Assembly (NCBI RefSeq): GCF_001625215.2
Contig: NC_030385.2
Span: 3,899,135-3,963,134 of the forward strand
From: Daucus carota subsp. sativus
Lineage: Eukaryota; Streptophyta; Magnoliopsida; Apiales; Apiaceae
Length of the DNA stretch: 64,000 nucleotides
Direction of reading: 5' to 3'
The translations under genes and the position numbers were made by a program. Shown here one piece after another: positions 25,203 through 33,427 of the stretch (position 1 is its first letter; every line of letters begins with the position of its first letter). The notes beneath the pieces were generated by a model. That model did not search any database, was not told where the DNA came from, and saw only the letters and a list, made by a program, of their open reading frames with translations.

Positions 25203-25593
25203 GGGCTGTTCACGAACCGAGCCGAGCCGAGTTTTGACCGAACCGAGCCGAGCTTTAATTTTTTTTCTGACGAGCCGAGCCGGGCCGAGCTTTTTTATCG
25301 AACAAAAATTGTGTTCAAGCTCGGCTCGTTAACTAACGAGCCGAACACGAGCTTGTTCGCGAACAAATACAAGCCGAGCCGAGTCGAATCGAGTCGAGCC
25401 GAGCCAGAAAAAAAATAAGGACAAACCGCTAGTTGACTCTTAAAATAGCTAACCAAATAATTATAATTTTTTTTAAACTTTGTTTATAACACTAAAATGT
25501 ATATATGTTAACATCCATACGGTTGGATCGGTAAGAAATATTTTTAAAAATATTGAAACACTAAATTAGGATTAAACACTAGTTAGCGGTACT

Positions 25594-25620
<27 letters not shown>
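25203..25620. mobile_element. hAT-like MITE fragment rich in GAGCCGAGC, cut at the viral junction
   Basis: The left end TAGGGCTGTTCACGAACC and many GAGCCGAGC/GCTCGGCTC motifs in both orientations resemble plant hAT MITEs. No matching right end occurs before the (AT)n tract at 25597-25624 where viral sequence begins, so it may have been truncated. A related motif-rich segment lies at 48185-48365. Confidence 0.45.
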
Positions 25621-25628
<8 letters not shown>

Positions 25629-25693
25629 AAATTACAAAAGTAAAATTCGGGTGAAATGAATTGCCTTTTCACTGTTTGTCTTCTTCCGCATTA

Positions 25694-27004
25694 TCATATA
25701 GCAAAAGGATCTTGTGAATCTTGAAATAACTCGCTGTTATATGGATCATTATTGTTTATTGAATTTTGACTGGAGCTTGTCTCTTCTTTGTCGGAGGCAT
25801 CTTCTTCAATATTGCTTACTCTCGCATTAATTACTTGAATCAAGGATTTCAATTCATCATTAGATAATTTACTGACTGAATCAAAATCCAAAGATGTTGA
25901 AGGACCAGAAGGACTACTACAATGTTCCTTTTCTTTGGAGATAGCTTTACTGATTTGAATTGGAGGGAATTCCTTCTGAACTTGACCAACAATCCGATTT
26001 ACATCAAACTTATCCCACCATTTAATAAAAAATGTTCTGGAGACATGACTAATTTGACTATGTTGACTGATTATTGCTTCCGACTGCATTGTGGAAACAA
26101 TTGTTGACTGAACTGGAGTCTTCAGGTTATATTGCCATTTTAAAATCCAAGGGATTTTATATTTGCTACAAAATTGAAGCAATATTGGGATACCTTCAGA
26201 TTTAGGGTTTACTTTTTGTTTACTAAAATGGGTTATTTGGGCTTTAAGTTGATCTGGAATAATGGCATCTGAAGGGCCAAATCTAGACCACCAAAGGGTA
26301 AACCATAGAGGAATCTGACTTTTGAATTTATGATCAAATTGGATAAACCAGGAATGACTAAAAGTCTGATTCTGGTATAAGAATACTTTACTCCATGCTT
26401 CAATGTAGTCATAATAACAGAAATGGTTATTTTCTATTAAATGAAGATCTGAAGGATGATCACAAAATTCTGATTGAGAAATAATCTGTTTAATATACAG
26501 AGAATGATACAAAACTTTGGTATCATCTTTTCTGTCTAAAATGGGCTTGATTACTATGGAATCAGTTTGAATTAAAATGTCTTTATAATAGGATAATGAC
26601 TTGTATGGAGCAAATGGAATAAAATGCCAACCCTTAGGAAAGAACTGGGCAGCAAGTTTTACTGGATTATTTTTTGGTTCCATGAAATGTTCCACAAAAA
26701 ATAAGTTTACTTCAAAATTAACAATGTAGTCTGAAGTAGAACTATTTTGACTGAATATGGGTTTTTGGGATATTTTACTAGCAGCATTTGAAGGCCCAAA
26801 AGGGTCAAAAGCTGGAGGTTTACTAGCTAAAACTGAATTAAAAGGCCGAGGGATTTGGCCCAAAACCTGGTATCTGTTTACTATGTCCACGGCTTGGACT
26901 GGGTTTACTGGATGGGGAACAATCGCTCCTCTGATAGAACTAGCATAACTAACTGGAGAAGATTTTCCTCTCCCTCTTGAAGTACTGCCACCTCTAACAC
27001 TCAT
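25694..27004 (-). CDS. Pararetrovirus ORF2, copy A, unknown function
   Basis: 436-residue protein whose ATG overlaps the ORF1 stop (ATGA), suggesting translation by termination-reinitiation. The N-terminus is basic and Ser/Gly/Arg-rich (SVRGGSTSRGRGK). The middle has tryptophan-rich motifs (LWWSRFG, PWILKWQY, FFIKWWDKF). The acidic C-terminal part has a short possible coiled coil (LSNDELKSLIQVINARVSNIEED). I recognise no enzyme domain. A second ORF of unknown function after the polyprotein is known from some caulimovirids. It is nearly identical to the copy in B; a visible difference is near the C-terminus (DPFAI here, DPFDI in B). Confidence 0.75.
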   Translation of the reverse strand: MSVRGGSTSRGRGKSSPVSYASSIRGAIVPHPVNPVQAVDIVNRYQVLGQIPRPFNSVLASKPPAFDPFGPSNAASKISQKPIFSQNSSTSDYIVNFEVNLFFVEHFMEPKNNPVKLAAQFFPKGWHFIPFAPYKSLSYYKDILIQTDSIVIKPILDRKDDTKVLYHSLYIKQIISQSEFCDHPSDLHLIENNHFCYYDYIEAWSKVFLYQNQTFSHSWFIQFDHKFKSQIPLWFTLWWSRFGPSDAIIPDQLKAQITHFSKQKVNPKSEGIPILLQFCSKYKIPWILKWQYNLKTPVQSTIVSTMQSEAIISQHSQISHVSRTFFIKWWDKFDVNRIVGQVQKEFPPIQISKAISKEKEHCSSPSGPSTSLDFDSVSKLSNDELKSLIQVINARVSNIEEDASDKEETSSSQNSINNNDPYNSELFQDSQDPFAI

Positions 27005-30000
27005 TTTGACTCTCCTGTTTGTAAAAACTCTCTGGTTAAGAAATCAGGGATAGAATTTTCACTTCCTTTAATATACTCAATATCAAAATCAAAAATACTC
27101 AATAAAGCTTGCCATCTAGCAAAAATTTGTTTAGAAGCTATATTTTCAACATCTTTTTCTAAAATATATTTTGCTGACTTACAGTCTATTCTTACTAAGA
27201 ATTTTTGATTTAAAATATCATTTTGGAATTTATTAATACATAAAACTAAACTTAAAATCTCTTTTTTAATAGTTGAATAACTTTTCTGAGTAATATTCCA
27301 AGCACCTGAGTGAAAACAAACAATTTGTTCACGGGAAGTAGGAGTTAATTTTTGTTTGAGGATTCCTCCAAATCCAATTTCAGAGGCATCTGTTTCAACA
27401 ATTTTGAAAGCTAGAGGATTTGAAATACCAAGACAGGGTAAAGTTTTAACATATTTTTTAATATCTTGGACTATAGAAGTATGAATTGAAGTCCAAGGGG
27501 AAGGGTTACTTTGTAGACGTTCAAATAAGGGTTTGCATTGTTTCCTCAAATCTTTATAAAATTCTCCTATGTAATTAAGAGACCCTAAAAATCTTTGGAG
27601 TTGGGTTTTGTCTAGAATTTCATCTGGGAATTTATCTGCAAACTCAATAGCTCTGTCAATGGGTTTAATATGACCATATTGAATATTATGACCAAGAAAT
27701 CTAACTTTGGTTTGGAATAGCGAGCATTTACTGGGAGAAAGAACTAACCCATTGGTTTTGATTGTTTTGAAAAAAGAATTCAAATGTTTCCAATATTCTT
27801 CAATTGAATTTGAATAAATAAGAACATCATCAATATAAACAATTGTGAAATGGCTGAACTGGTTTAGAATATCATTCATAATATTTTGGAACTCACTAGG
27901 GGCATTCTTAAGACCAAATGGCATAACACACCATTCAAAATGACCAAAAGGGGTGGTAAATGCTGTTTTATACCTATCTTCCTCAGCTATTTGAATTTGC
28001 CAAAATCCGCTTTTTAGATCAAATTTACTAAAGACTACTGCTTGACTTAACCTATTAATTAAATCTTTCTTTATAGGTAATGGATATCTAATCCATTCAA
28101 TGACTTTGTTTAATGGCTTATAATTAATTACTAATCTGGGGACACCTCTTTCTTTTTCAGCATTTTTGTTAACATAAAATGCTGCACAAGACCAAGGGGA
28201 CTTACTTTTCGTGATTAATCCTTTTTTTAATAAATCATTTATTTCTTGTTTACATAGTTCCATCTGTTCATGACTCATCTGGATAGGTCTAGCTTTAGTT
28301 GGTATTAAATGTTCTTTAAATTCTTTAGCATAAGGAATTTTAACAACATGCTTTTTTCTATGCCAAAAAGCATGGGGAACATCAGAACATACTTCTTTAA
28401 TTAATATGTCATTAAAGATTTTTATTTTCTTTTGTAAATAATTATCTTTTAATTGTTCTTCAATTCTCTTATATCTAATTTCAGTTTTTAAATATTTTAA
28501 ATGGTTTCTTTTATTATTTAATATATTAAGGGTTTTAGAAATTGATTGTTCTTGAATAATTTTTAAATCTCTTTCTCTAGGTTCAGTAGTAAATTTAAAC
28601 GTTACTTTTTGTCCTAAATGACTACTTATTAGTCCTTTAGTAGTGGTTGTAAATGGGTATAATAAATATATAAATGGTAATCCTAAAATCAACTTATCAG
28701 TCATATTTTTTATTAAAACAAAGGACGTTTTGAAACATACGTTGTCTTGACAAATATGAACTTTAGATAATTTATATTTAATATCCATTTGACTACCATT
28801 AGCAGAGCTTAATCTTTCATTAGTTTTTTCATAATAACTAGTTGGGATTAACCCTTCTTGGATACAATTTAAATCAGCACCAGAATCAATTAAAGCTGGG
28901 AGTTCTATGGTGAATGATTTATTAATAACTAATTTAACATTGATATACCATTTTTGGATAGTGATATCCTTTAATCTTTTTAAAGAATTTCCTAGGCTTA
29001 CTAGATTGTTTTCTGTATAATTTTTAGAAGTTTCCTCTCTTTCTTCTTCTGAAGAAGAATCATGGATCCTTAAATTTGGTTTAATATCTTCAATTTCCTG
29101 TCTTAATTTAGGAATTTCTTGTTTTAAATTAAATATTTCTTTCTTTATATTATTAACTTCTTGATTTAAATTGGCTAAAGTAACTTCTTTAATAGGACTT
29201 TTAAATCTTTCAAGAGTTTTATTAAGACTAACCATTGGTTTTTCTAATTTTTTATTATCTTTAAACTCTTTATTATCTGTTAATAATATTTTGAGTTTAT
29301 TTATGTATTGAGTCTTTAGTTCAGGATCTGTTATTTTACTAATTAACTCAATTAATAAACTTTGTTCTTCTTCTTCTTTAGTTAAAACATTTAATGTTTT
29401 ATTTTTTGTTAAAACATTTACTGTTTTATTACAACAATCTTTATTGCAATTATCTTTACATCCTATGGTTATATTTGGTTCACTATTACTATTATCATCA
29501 GTATCACTAGTGTTGTGGGAAGGTATTCCAGAATAATTATCAGAACTATAATTATTCTCAATTCGCATTAAATTTAAAATTATATCAGTGTTCTCATCTG
29601 ATATATTTAATTGGTTAAGTTTTTCTTTAACTCTACATTCATTTTTATAATGACCAAGTTTACCACAACCATGACATACTACTTTACTTTTGTCAAATTT
29701 TTTATTAAGTTTAGGATGACTCTTAAAGTTTCTTTTCTTAAAAGTTTTTGGTTTTTTATAATACTCTAGATTATTTCTTTTATGACTTCTTGTTTTAATA
29801 TGGTGCTTAGTTTTTCTAGAAGGTGCTATTGGTGGTAAGCCATATTGTTCACAAAAGGTTCCTAACTCATATTTAGCTTTATCCTTATCTTTATTAATTT
29901 GTTTATTGATCTTAGAATCAATGCACATTTTTAATCCTGTCTTTTGAATTTGACTTATTATATCACCATATGTTAAATTATCATAGTCAATGAATCCTAA

Positions 30001-31977
30001 GTTTTTACTTAATTCTTCTCTAATTTTGTGTGCAAAAAGATTTGGTAATCCATTAACAAATTTTTCTTTCCAGAAAGAATTATTACTGTCATCTCTCATC
30101 ATTACTCTTGAGGTAAAAACATCTTTATACCATCTAAAATCACTTAAAGTAGGACAAGTTAAATTACTTAGCTGATCATGAATTCTTTCTGTGATATTAC
30201 TAGGTGTTCCTATAAAATGTTTTATTATAGTGTATATTAATGTATTTATTCCATCAGGTGGTCCCATTCCTATATCTATGTCGAATATAGGATTCCCTTC
30301 ATCATCTTTCTGAATAGCATACATAATGCTATCTCTAGTTTCTGTAGTAAGATGCTTATCCCACCATGCTCTAATAGTTCCAGTAAATCCTCCGGCTAGG
30401 ATTGCTACTATTTCTGGTTGTCCTAGGTTATTAAAAGATGTCAAATAACTGTTAGCTACCATGGACATGTGATTTAGTTTTATTAATAATTCGTGTTCGC
30501 TAAGACCATCTATATTCCATTCGTAAGTTTGACTAGAGGAAACAGAAAATTGATTATCTAAATTTCTTTCTTCAAACTGTAGATCTGGGGGAGTTGGTCT
30601 AGAGTACCAATTTTTTGTTAAACTAGTTGGATTAGGATTTTTAAAACTTAATTTTTTAAATTGATTTTCAATGTTACTGATAATGGACTCATCACTATCA
30701 CTACTATCTTCATTTCTTCCTAAAACAGCTACGGTTTTAGTTTCTGGTTTATCTAATTTTTTAATTAACCTATCAATAGATTTTACCAGTTCTTGGTCCT
30801 TGTTGGGTAATCCCTTACCATATCTATTATTTGTTAAATTTAATAGAGGTTTTTCTAGTTTAATTTCTTGGTTTTGGATTAAAGTTTTATCTTCAAATTT
30901 TTCTTCAATTTTGTCTAACTGTTTTCCTATGGTTATTAAACATTGATTAGTATAATTATTTTGTTCAATGATCTTCTTTTCTTCACTATTATTCCCATTA
31001 GATATTTTAAAAGGGGAAGCAGTAACAAAATCATTTTTTACTGGAATAATTATGTTTTCTACAGGTGGATGGCTAGAAGTTACTTTTGATCTATCTTCTT
31101 TATTCCATTGGGTTTTAGTTATTACATTACACTTACCATAATATTTTTCATACCATATATAAAATGTAATATTTATTTTTTCTTTTATTATAAATTTTTT
31201 CCATTTATTAACTATTTTTTCTCTATCGTTATGATTGTGGTTATTCCTAAATTGGTGTCTTTTTTCTTTATTATTTTTTGAATTAAAATCTTCATTTAAA
31301 TTTTCCCAATTAACTGTAAATTCTTTATTAATAACAAGAAGTTGGTTATTAGTTGGTTTTGGTTCAAAATCTGAATGTGTAGGAGATAAATTTTGTTCAT
31401 CTTCTTCTATTACTTGACTGTTGGTAGAATAAAAAGGACAACTTGTTTGACCTTCATTTATTATACCTTTTGTTCTTATTTCTCTAAGTTTATGTTTACT
31501 TAATAGTTCTGAATCTTTCCTGGAGGCTGTTGATGAATCAACTAACTCTTCTAAGATTAGAGGTCTATTTGGATTATCAAAACTTATTCTAACTGTACCA
31601 TCTAAATATTGTCTAACATTTTCTAAATTCATTATATTATTATTTATTGGTCTTTGGGGTATTTCATTTTCTAAAATCCATTGACTGGGGAGATTAATAT
31701 CTTTCCAAAGGATTGTTTTTGGAACTTGAATATTGGCTTCACTAGTACTTCCTTGAATTAAAACAATTTTATCTTTATAGTTTGTTTTAAAGTTATCAGT
31801 AAATGTTGACTCATAAATTTGTTTTGGATTAACACTAGGAATATTCCAATTCCCTAATTCTTGACTAATATTTTCATAACTATGTTCTTCCTGATTTATA
31901 AAATCTGGGATAGGAGGGATTGAAGACATAGATGACCTTGAGCTTACTGAAGAACTAGTTCTAAAAAGTTTATTCAT
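27001..31977 (-). CDS. Pararetrovirus polyprotein ORF1, copy A (movement core deleted)
   Basis: Uninterrupted 1,658-residue polyprotein frame. The first 70 residues look like the N-terminal part of a caulimovirid movement protein, then the frame passes directly into the linker after that domain: the 30K-type core present in copies B and C is missing, in frame, at about 31769-31780. Next come a coat-protein-like region with a CCHC zinc knuckle (CHGCGKLGHYKNEC, about residue 770), a basic/acidic linker, a retropepsin-type aspartic protease with LIDSGAD (about residue 1032), reverse transcriptase with YIDD (about residue 1381) and RNase H starting at VETDAS (about residue 1523). All catalytic motifs are present. 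The stop overlaps the ORF2 start. It differs from copy B at only a handful of bases. Confidence 0.9.
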   Translation of the reverse strand: MNKLFRTSSSVSSRSSMSSIPPIPDFINQEEHSYENISQELGNWNIPSVNPKQIYESTFTDNFKTNYKDKIVLIQGSTSEANIQVPKTILWKDINLPSQWILENEIPQRPINNNIMNLENVRQYLDGTVRISFDNPNRPLILEELVDSSTASRKDSELLSKHKLREIRTKGIINEGQTSCPFYSTNSQVIEEDEQNLSPTHSDFEPKPTNNQLLVINKEFTVNWENLNEDFNSKNNKEKRHQFRNNHNHNDREKIVNKWKKFIIKEKINITFYIWYEKYYGKCNVITKTQWNKEDRSKVTSSHPPVENIIIPVKNDFVTASPFKISNGNNSEEKKIIEQNNYTNQCLITIGKQLDKIEEKFEDKTLIQNQEIKLEKPLLNLTNNRYGKGLPNKDQELVKSIDRLIKKLDKPETKTVAVLGRNEDSSDSDESIISNIENQFKKLSFKNPNPTSLTKNWYSRPTPPDLQFEERNLDNQFSVSSSQTYEWNIDGLSEHELLIKLNHMSMVANSYLTSFNNLGQPEIVAILAGGFTGTIRAWWDKHLTTETRDSIMYAIQKDDEGNPIFDIDIGMGPPDGINTLIYTIIKHFIGTPSNITERIHDQLSNLTCPTLSDFRWYKDVFTSRVMMRDDSNNSFWKEKFVNGLPNLFAHKIREELSKNLGFIDYDNLTYGDIISQIQKTGLKMCIDSKINKQINKDKDKAKYELGTFCEQYGLPPIAPSRKTKHHIKTRSHKRNNLEYYKKPKTFKKRNFKSHPKLNKKFDKSKVVCHGCGKLGHYKNECRVKEKLNQLNISDENTDIILNLMRIENNYSSDNYSGIPSHNTSDTDDNSNSEPNITIGCKDNCNKDCCNKTVNVLTKNKTLNVLTKEEEEQSLLIELISKITDPELKTQYINKLKILLTDNKEFKDNKKLEKPMVSLNKTLERFKSPIKEVTLANLNQEVNNIKKEIFNLKQEIPKLRQEIEDIKPNLRIHDSSSEEEREETSKNYTENNLVSLGNSLKRLKDITIQKWYINVKLVINKSFTIELPALIDSGADLNCIQEGLIPTSYYEKTNERLSSANGSQMDIKYKLSKVHICQDNVCFKTSFVLIKNMTDKLILGLPFIYLLYPFTTTTKGLISSHLGQKVTFKFTTEPRERDLKIIQEQSISKTLNILNNKRNHLKYLKTEIRYKRIEEQLKDNYLQKKIKIFNDILIKEVCSDVPHAFWHRKKHVVKIPYAKEFKEHLIPTKARPIQMSHEQMELCKQEINDLLKKGLITKSKSPWSCAAFYVNKNAEKERGVPRLVINYKPLNKVIEWIRYPLPIKKDLINRLSQAVVFSKFDLKSGFWQIQIAEEDRYKTAFTTPFGHFEWCVMPFGLKNAPSEFQNIMNDILNQFSHFTIVYIDDVLIYSNSIEEYWKHLNSFFKTIKTNGLVLSPSKCSLFQTKVRFLGHNIQYGHIKPIDRAIEFADKFPDEILDKTQLQRFLGSLNYIGEFYKDLRKQCKPLFERLQSNPSPWTSIHTSIVQDIKKYVKTLPCLGISNPLAFKIVETDASEIGFGGILKQKLTPTSREQIVCFHSGAWNITQKSYSTIKKEILSLVLCINKFQNDILNQKFLVRIDCKSAKYILEKDVENIASKQIFARWQALLSIFDFDIEYIKGSENSIPDFLTREFLQTGESK

Positions 31978-32252
31978 TAAAATCTAGACTGAACTTATTA
32001 TCTTTCTAATTTCAGTTTTTAAATGCATACCCTCTTACCTTAAGTAGGCTCATACCTATGTTTTAAATGCCCTTACCTAAACTGCTCACTCTCTTGAGAC
32101 TTACAAAGGCTCCTGGCTATGACAAACAAGGTGGACTACAGCAAGATAGGTGACTAAAAACTGGATTATAAGGATAATGAGATAGATCTGAGAATTTCAA
32201 CAAATTAACTGGATAGATTACTAGATCAACAAAAGCACAATAATCACTATGA

Positions 32253-32265
32253 GGCTCTGATACCA
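32253..32265 (-). promoter_or_regulatory. tRNA-Met primer-binding site (outer, copy A)
   Basis: TGGTATCAGAGCC on the minus strand is complementary to the 3' end of plant initiator tRNA-Met, the primer for minus-strand synthesis in Caulimoviridae. It is followed by TCATAG, unlike the inner copy. Confidence 0.9.
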
Positions 32266-32723
32266 AAGGTAGGCGGAAGCAGATGATAGGGTTGTTTTCG
32301 ATCAGAGATTATCCGAATGAATCATCAAAAGGCTCAAAATCACTATTGATTAGATCAATTACTTGAATATAGTTGTATAAAATAAAAATCGTAAATAATA
32401 CTAAATCTGGGAGCATCAGATAAACTAAATAGATATATAAACAGAATAAGCAAAATATAAATAGCATATCTCAACAAAAACCAGCCATGAAGGCGGATAT
32501 AACTAACAAGATTTATATTTACTAAAATATTTTTCAATATATTTGGAAGTTACTTACAAGATTAGCAGAGCATATCTTGCTTGACTGGGTTCTCACTCTT
32601 ACAAATGTATTGTTCAAACTAAATACAAATGTAAGTTCTGTACTGGTTTCTCTCTTCAGACGCTTCAGACGCTTCAGCAAAGAAGTGTTTACAAAACGAA
32701 AAAAATGAAAACTCTCTTACCAA
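32253..32723 (-). repeat. Leader duplication, unit 1 (471 bp)
   Basis: Viral leader from TTGGTAAG to the end of the primer-binding site, repeated with no difference that I could see as unit 2 (32729-33199). Each unit contains a 60-codon upstream frame (32355-32537 here). The five bases between the units are gacct on the plus strand. Confidence 0.92.
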
Positions 32724-32741
32724 GACCTGGCTCTGATACCA
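32724..32741 (-). promoter_or_regulatory. Inner primer-binding site with extended tRNA match
   Basis: On the minus strand the junction reads TGGTATCAGAGCC followed by AGGTC and then the next leader unit. The complement of plant initiator tRNA-Met continues AGGTT after the 13-nt site, so 17 nt match the tRNA, 4 beyond the viral site. A stretch copied from the primer is one explanation. AGGTCT also occurs natively just before the leader (about 33227-33232), which is another. Confidence 0.75.
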
Positions 32742-33199
32742 AAGGTAGGCGGAAGCAGATGATAGGGTTGTTTTCGATCAGAGATTATCCGAATGAATCA
32801 TCAAAAGGCTCAAAATCACTATTGATTAGATCAATTACTTGAATATAGTTGTATAAAATAAAAATCGTAAATAATACTAAATCTGGGAGCATCAGATAAA
32901 CTAAATAGATATATAAACAGAATAAGCAAAATATAAATAGCATATCTCAACAAAAACCAGCCATGAAGGCGGATATAACTAACAAGATTTATATTTACTA
33001 AAATATTTTTCAATATATTTGGAAGTTACTTACAAGATTAGCAGAGCATATCTTGCTTGACTGGGTTCTCACTCTTACAAATGTATTGTTCAAACTAAAT
33101 ACAAATGTAAGTTCTGTACTGGTTTCTCTCTTCAGACGCTTCAGACGCTTCAGCAAAGAAGTGTTTACAAAACGAAAAAAATGAAAACTCTCTTACCAA
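32729..33199 (-). repeat. Leader duplication, unit 2 (471 bp)
   Basis: Second copy of the leader unit, upstream in viral sense. Its 5' boundary lies about 35 bp after the TATA-like box at 33234-33241, close to where the pregenomic RNA should start. The unit therefore spans about the stretch from RNA 5' end to primer-binding site. The 60-codon frame recurs at 32831-33013. Confidence 0.9.
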
Positions 33200-33233
33200 A
33201 TTACAATCTGCCTTCTTCCGAAGTTCAGACCTC

Positions 33234-33241
33234 TTTAAATA
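33234..33241 (-). promoter_or_regulatory. TATA box of the pararetrovirus promoter (putative)
   Basis: TATTTAAA on the minus strand in the intergenic region after copy B ORF2, about 190 bp beyond its stop. Transcription starting about 30 bp downstream would run through both leader units into copy A. Activity is not shown by the sequence. Confidence 0.5.
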
Positions 33242-33427
33242 ATCAAAACTAGATCACTGTGGACACAAGCGTCCAGAATTGAATTATTACAAAGTAAATA
33301 GAAAATTACTTTTACAAAAGTAAAATTACAAAAGTAAAATTCGGGTGAAATGAATAGTGAAAAAAATCACTTTTACTGTTCATGAATAGTAGAATTGCCT
33401 TTTCACTGTTTGTCTTCTTCCGCATTA

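Larger units (their letters stand above)
25625..32265 (-). mobile_element. Endogenous pararetrovirus copy A (Caulimoviridae)
   Basis: Integrated plant pararetrovirus read on the minus strand: primer-binding site at 32253-32265, 275-nt untranslated stretch, ORF1 (31977-27001), ORF2 (27004-25694), and about 70 bp of 3' intergenic sequence before it meets an (AT)n tract. There is no integrase and there are no LTRs, as expected for Caulimoviridae. A two-ORF layout with an all-in-one polyprotein first fits the florendovirus/petuvirus group; the genus is inferred. Compared with copy B it lacks about 36 bp just after ORF2, between short gaat repeats, and the movement-protein core. Confidence 0.85.
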
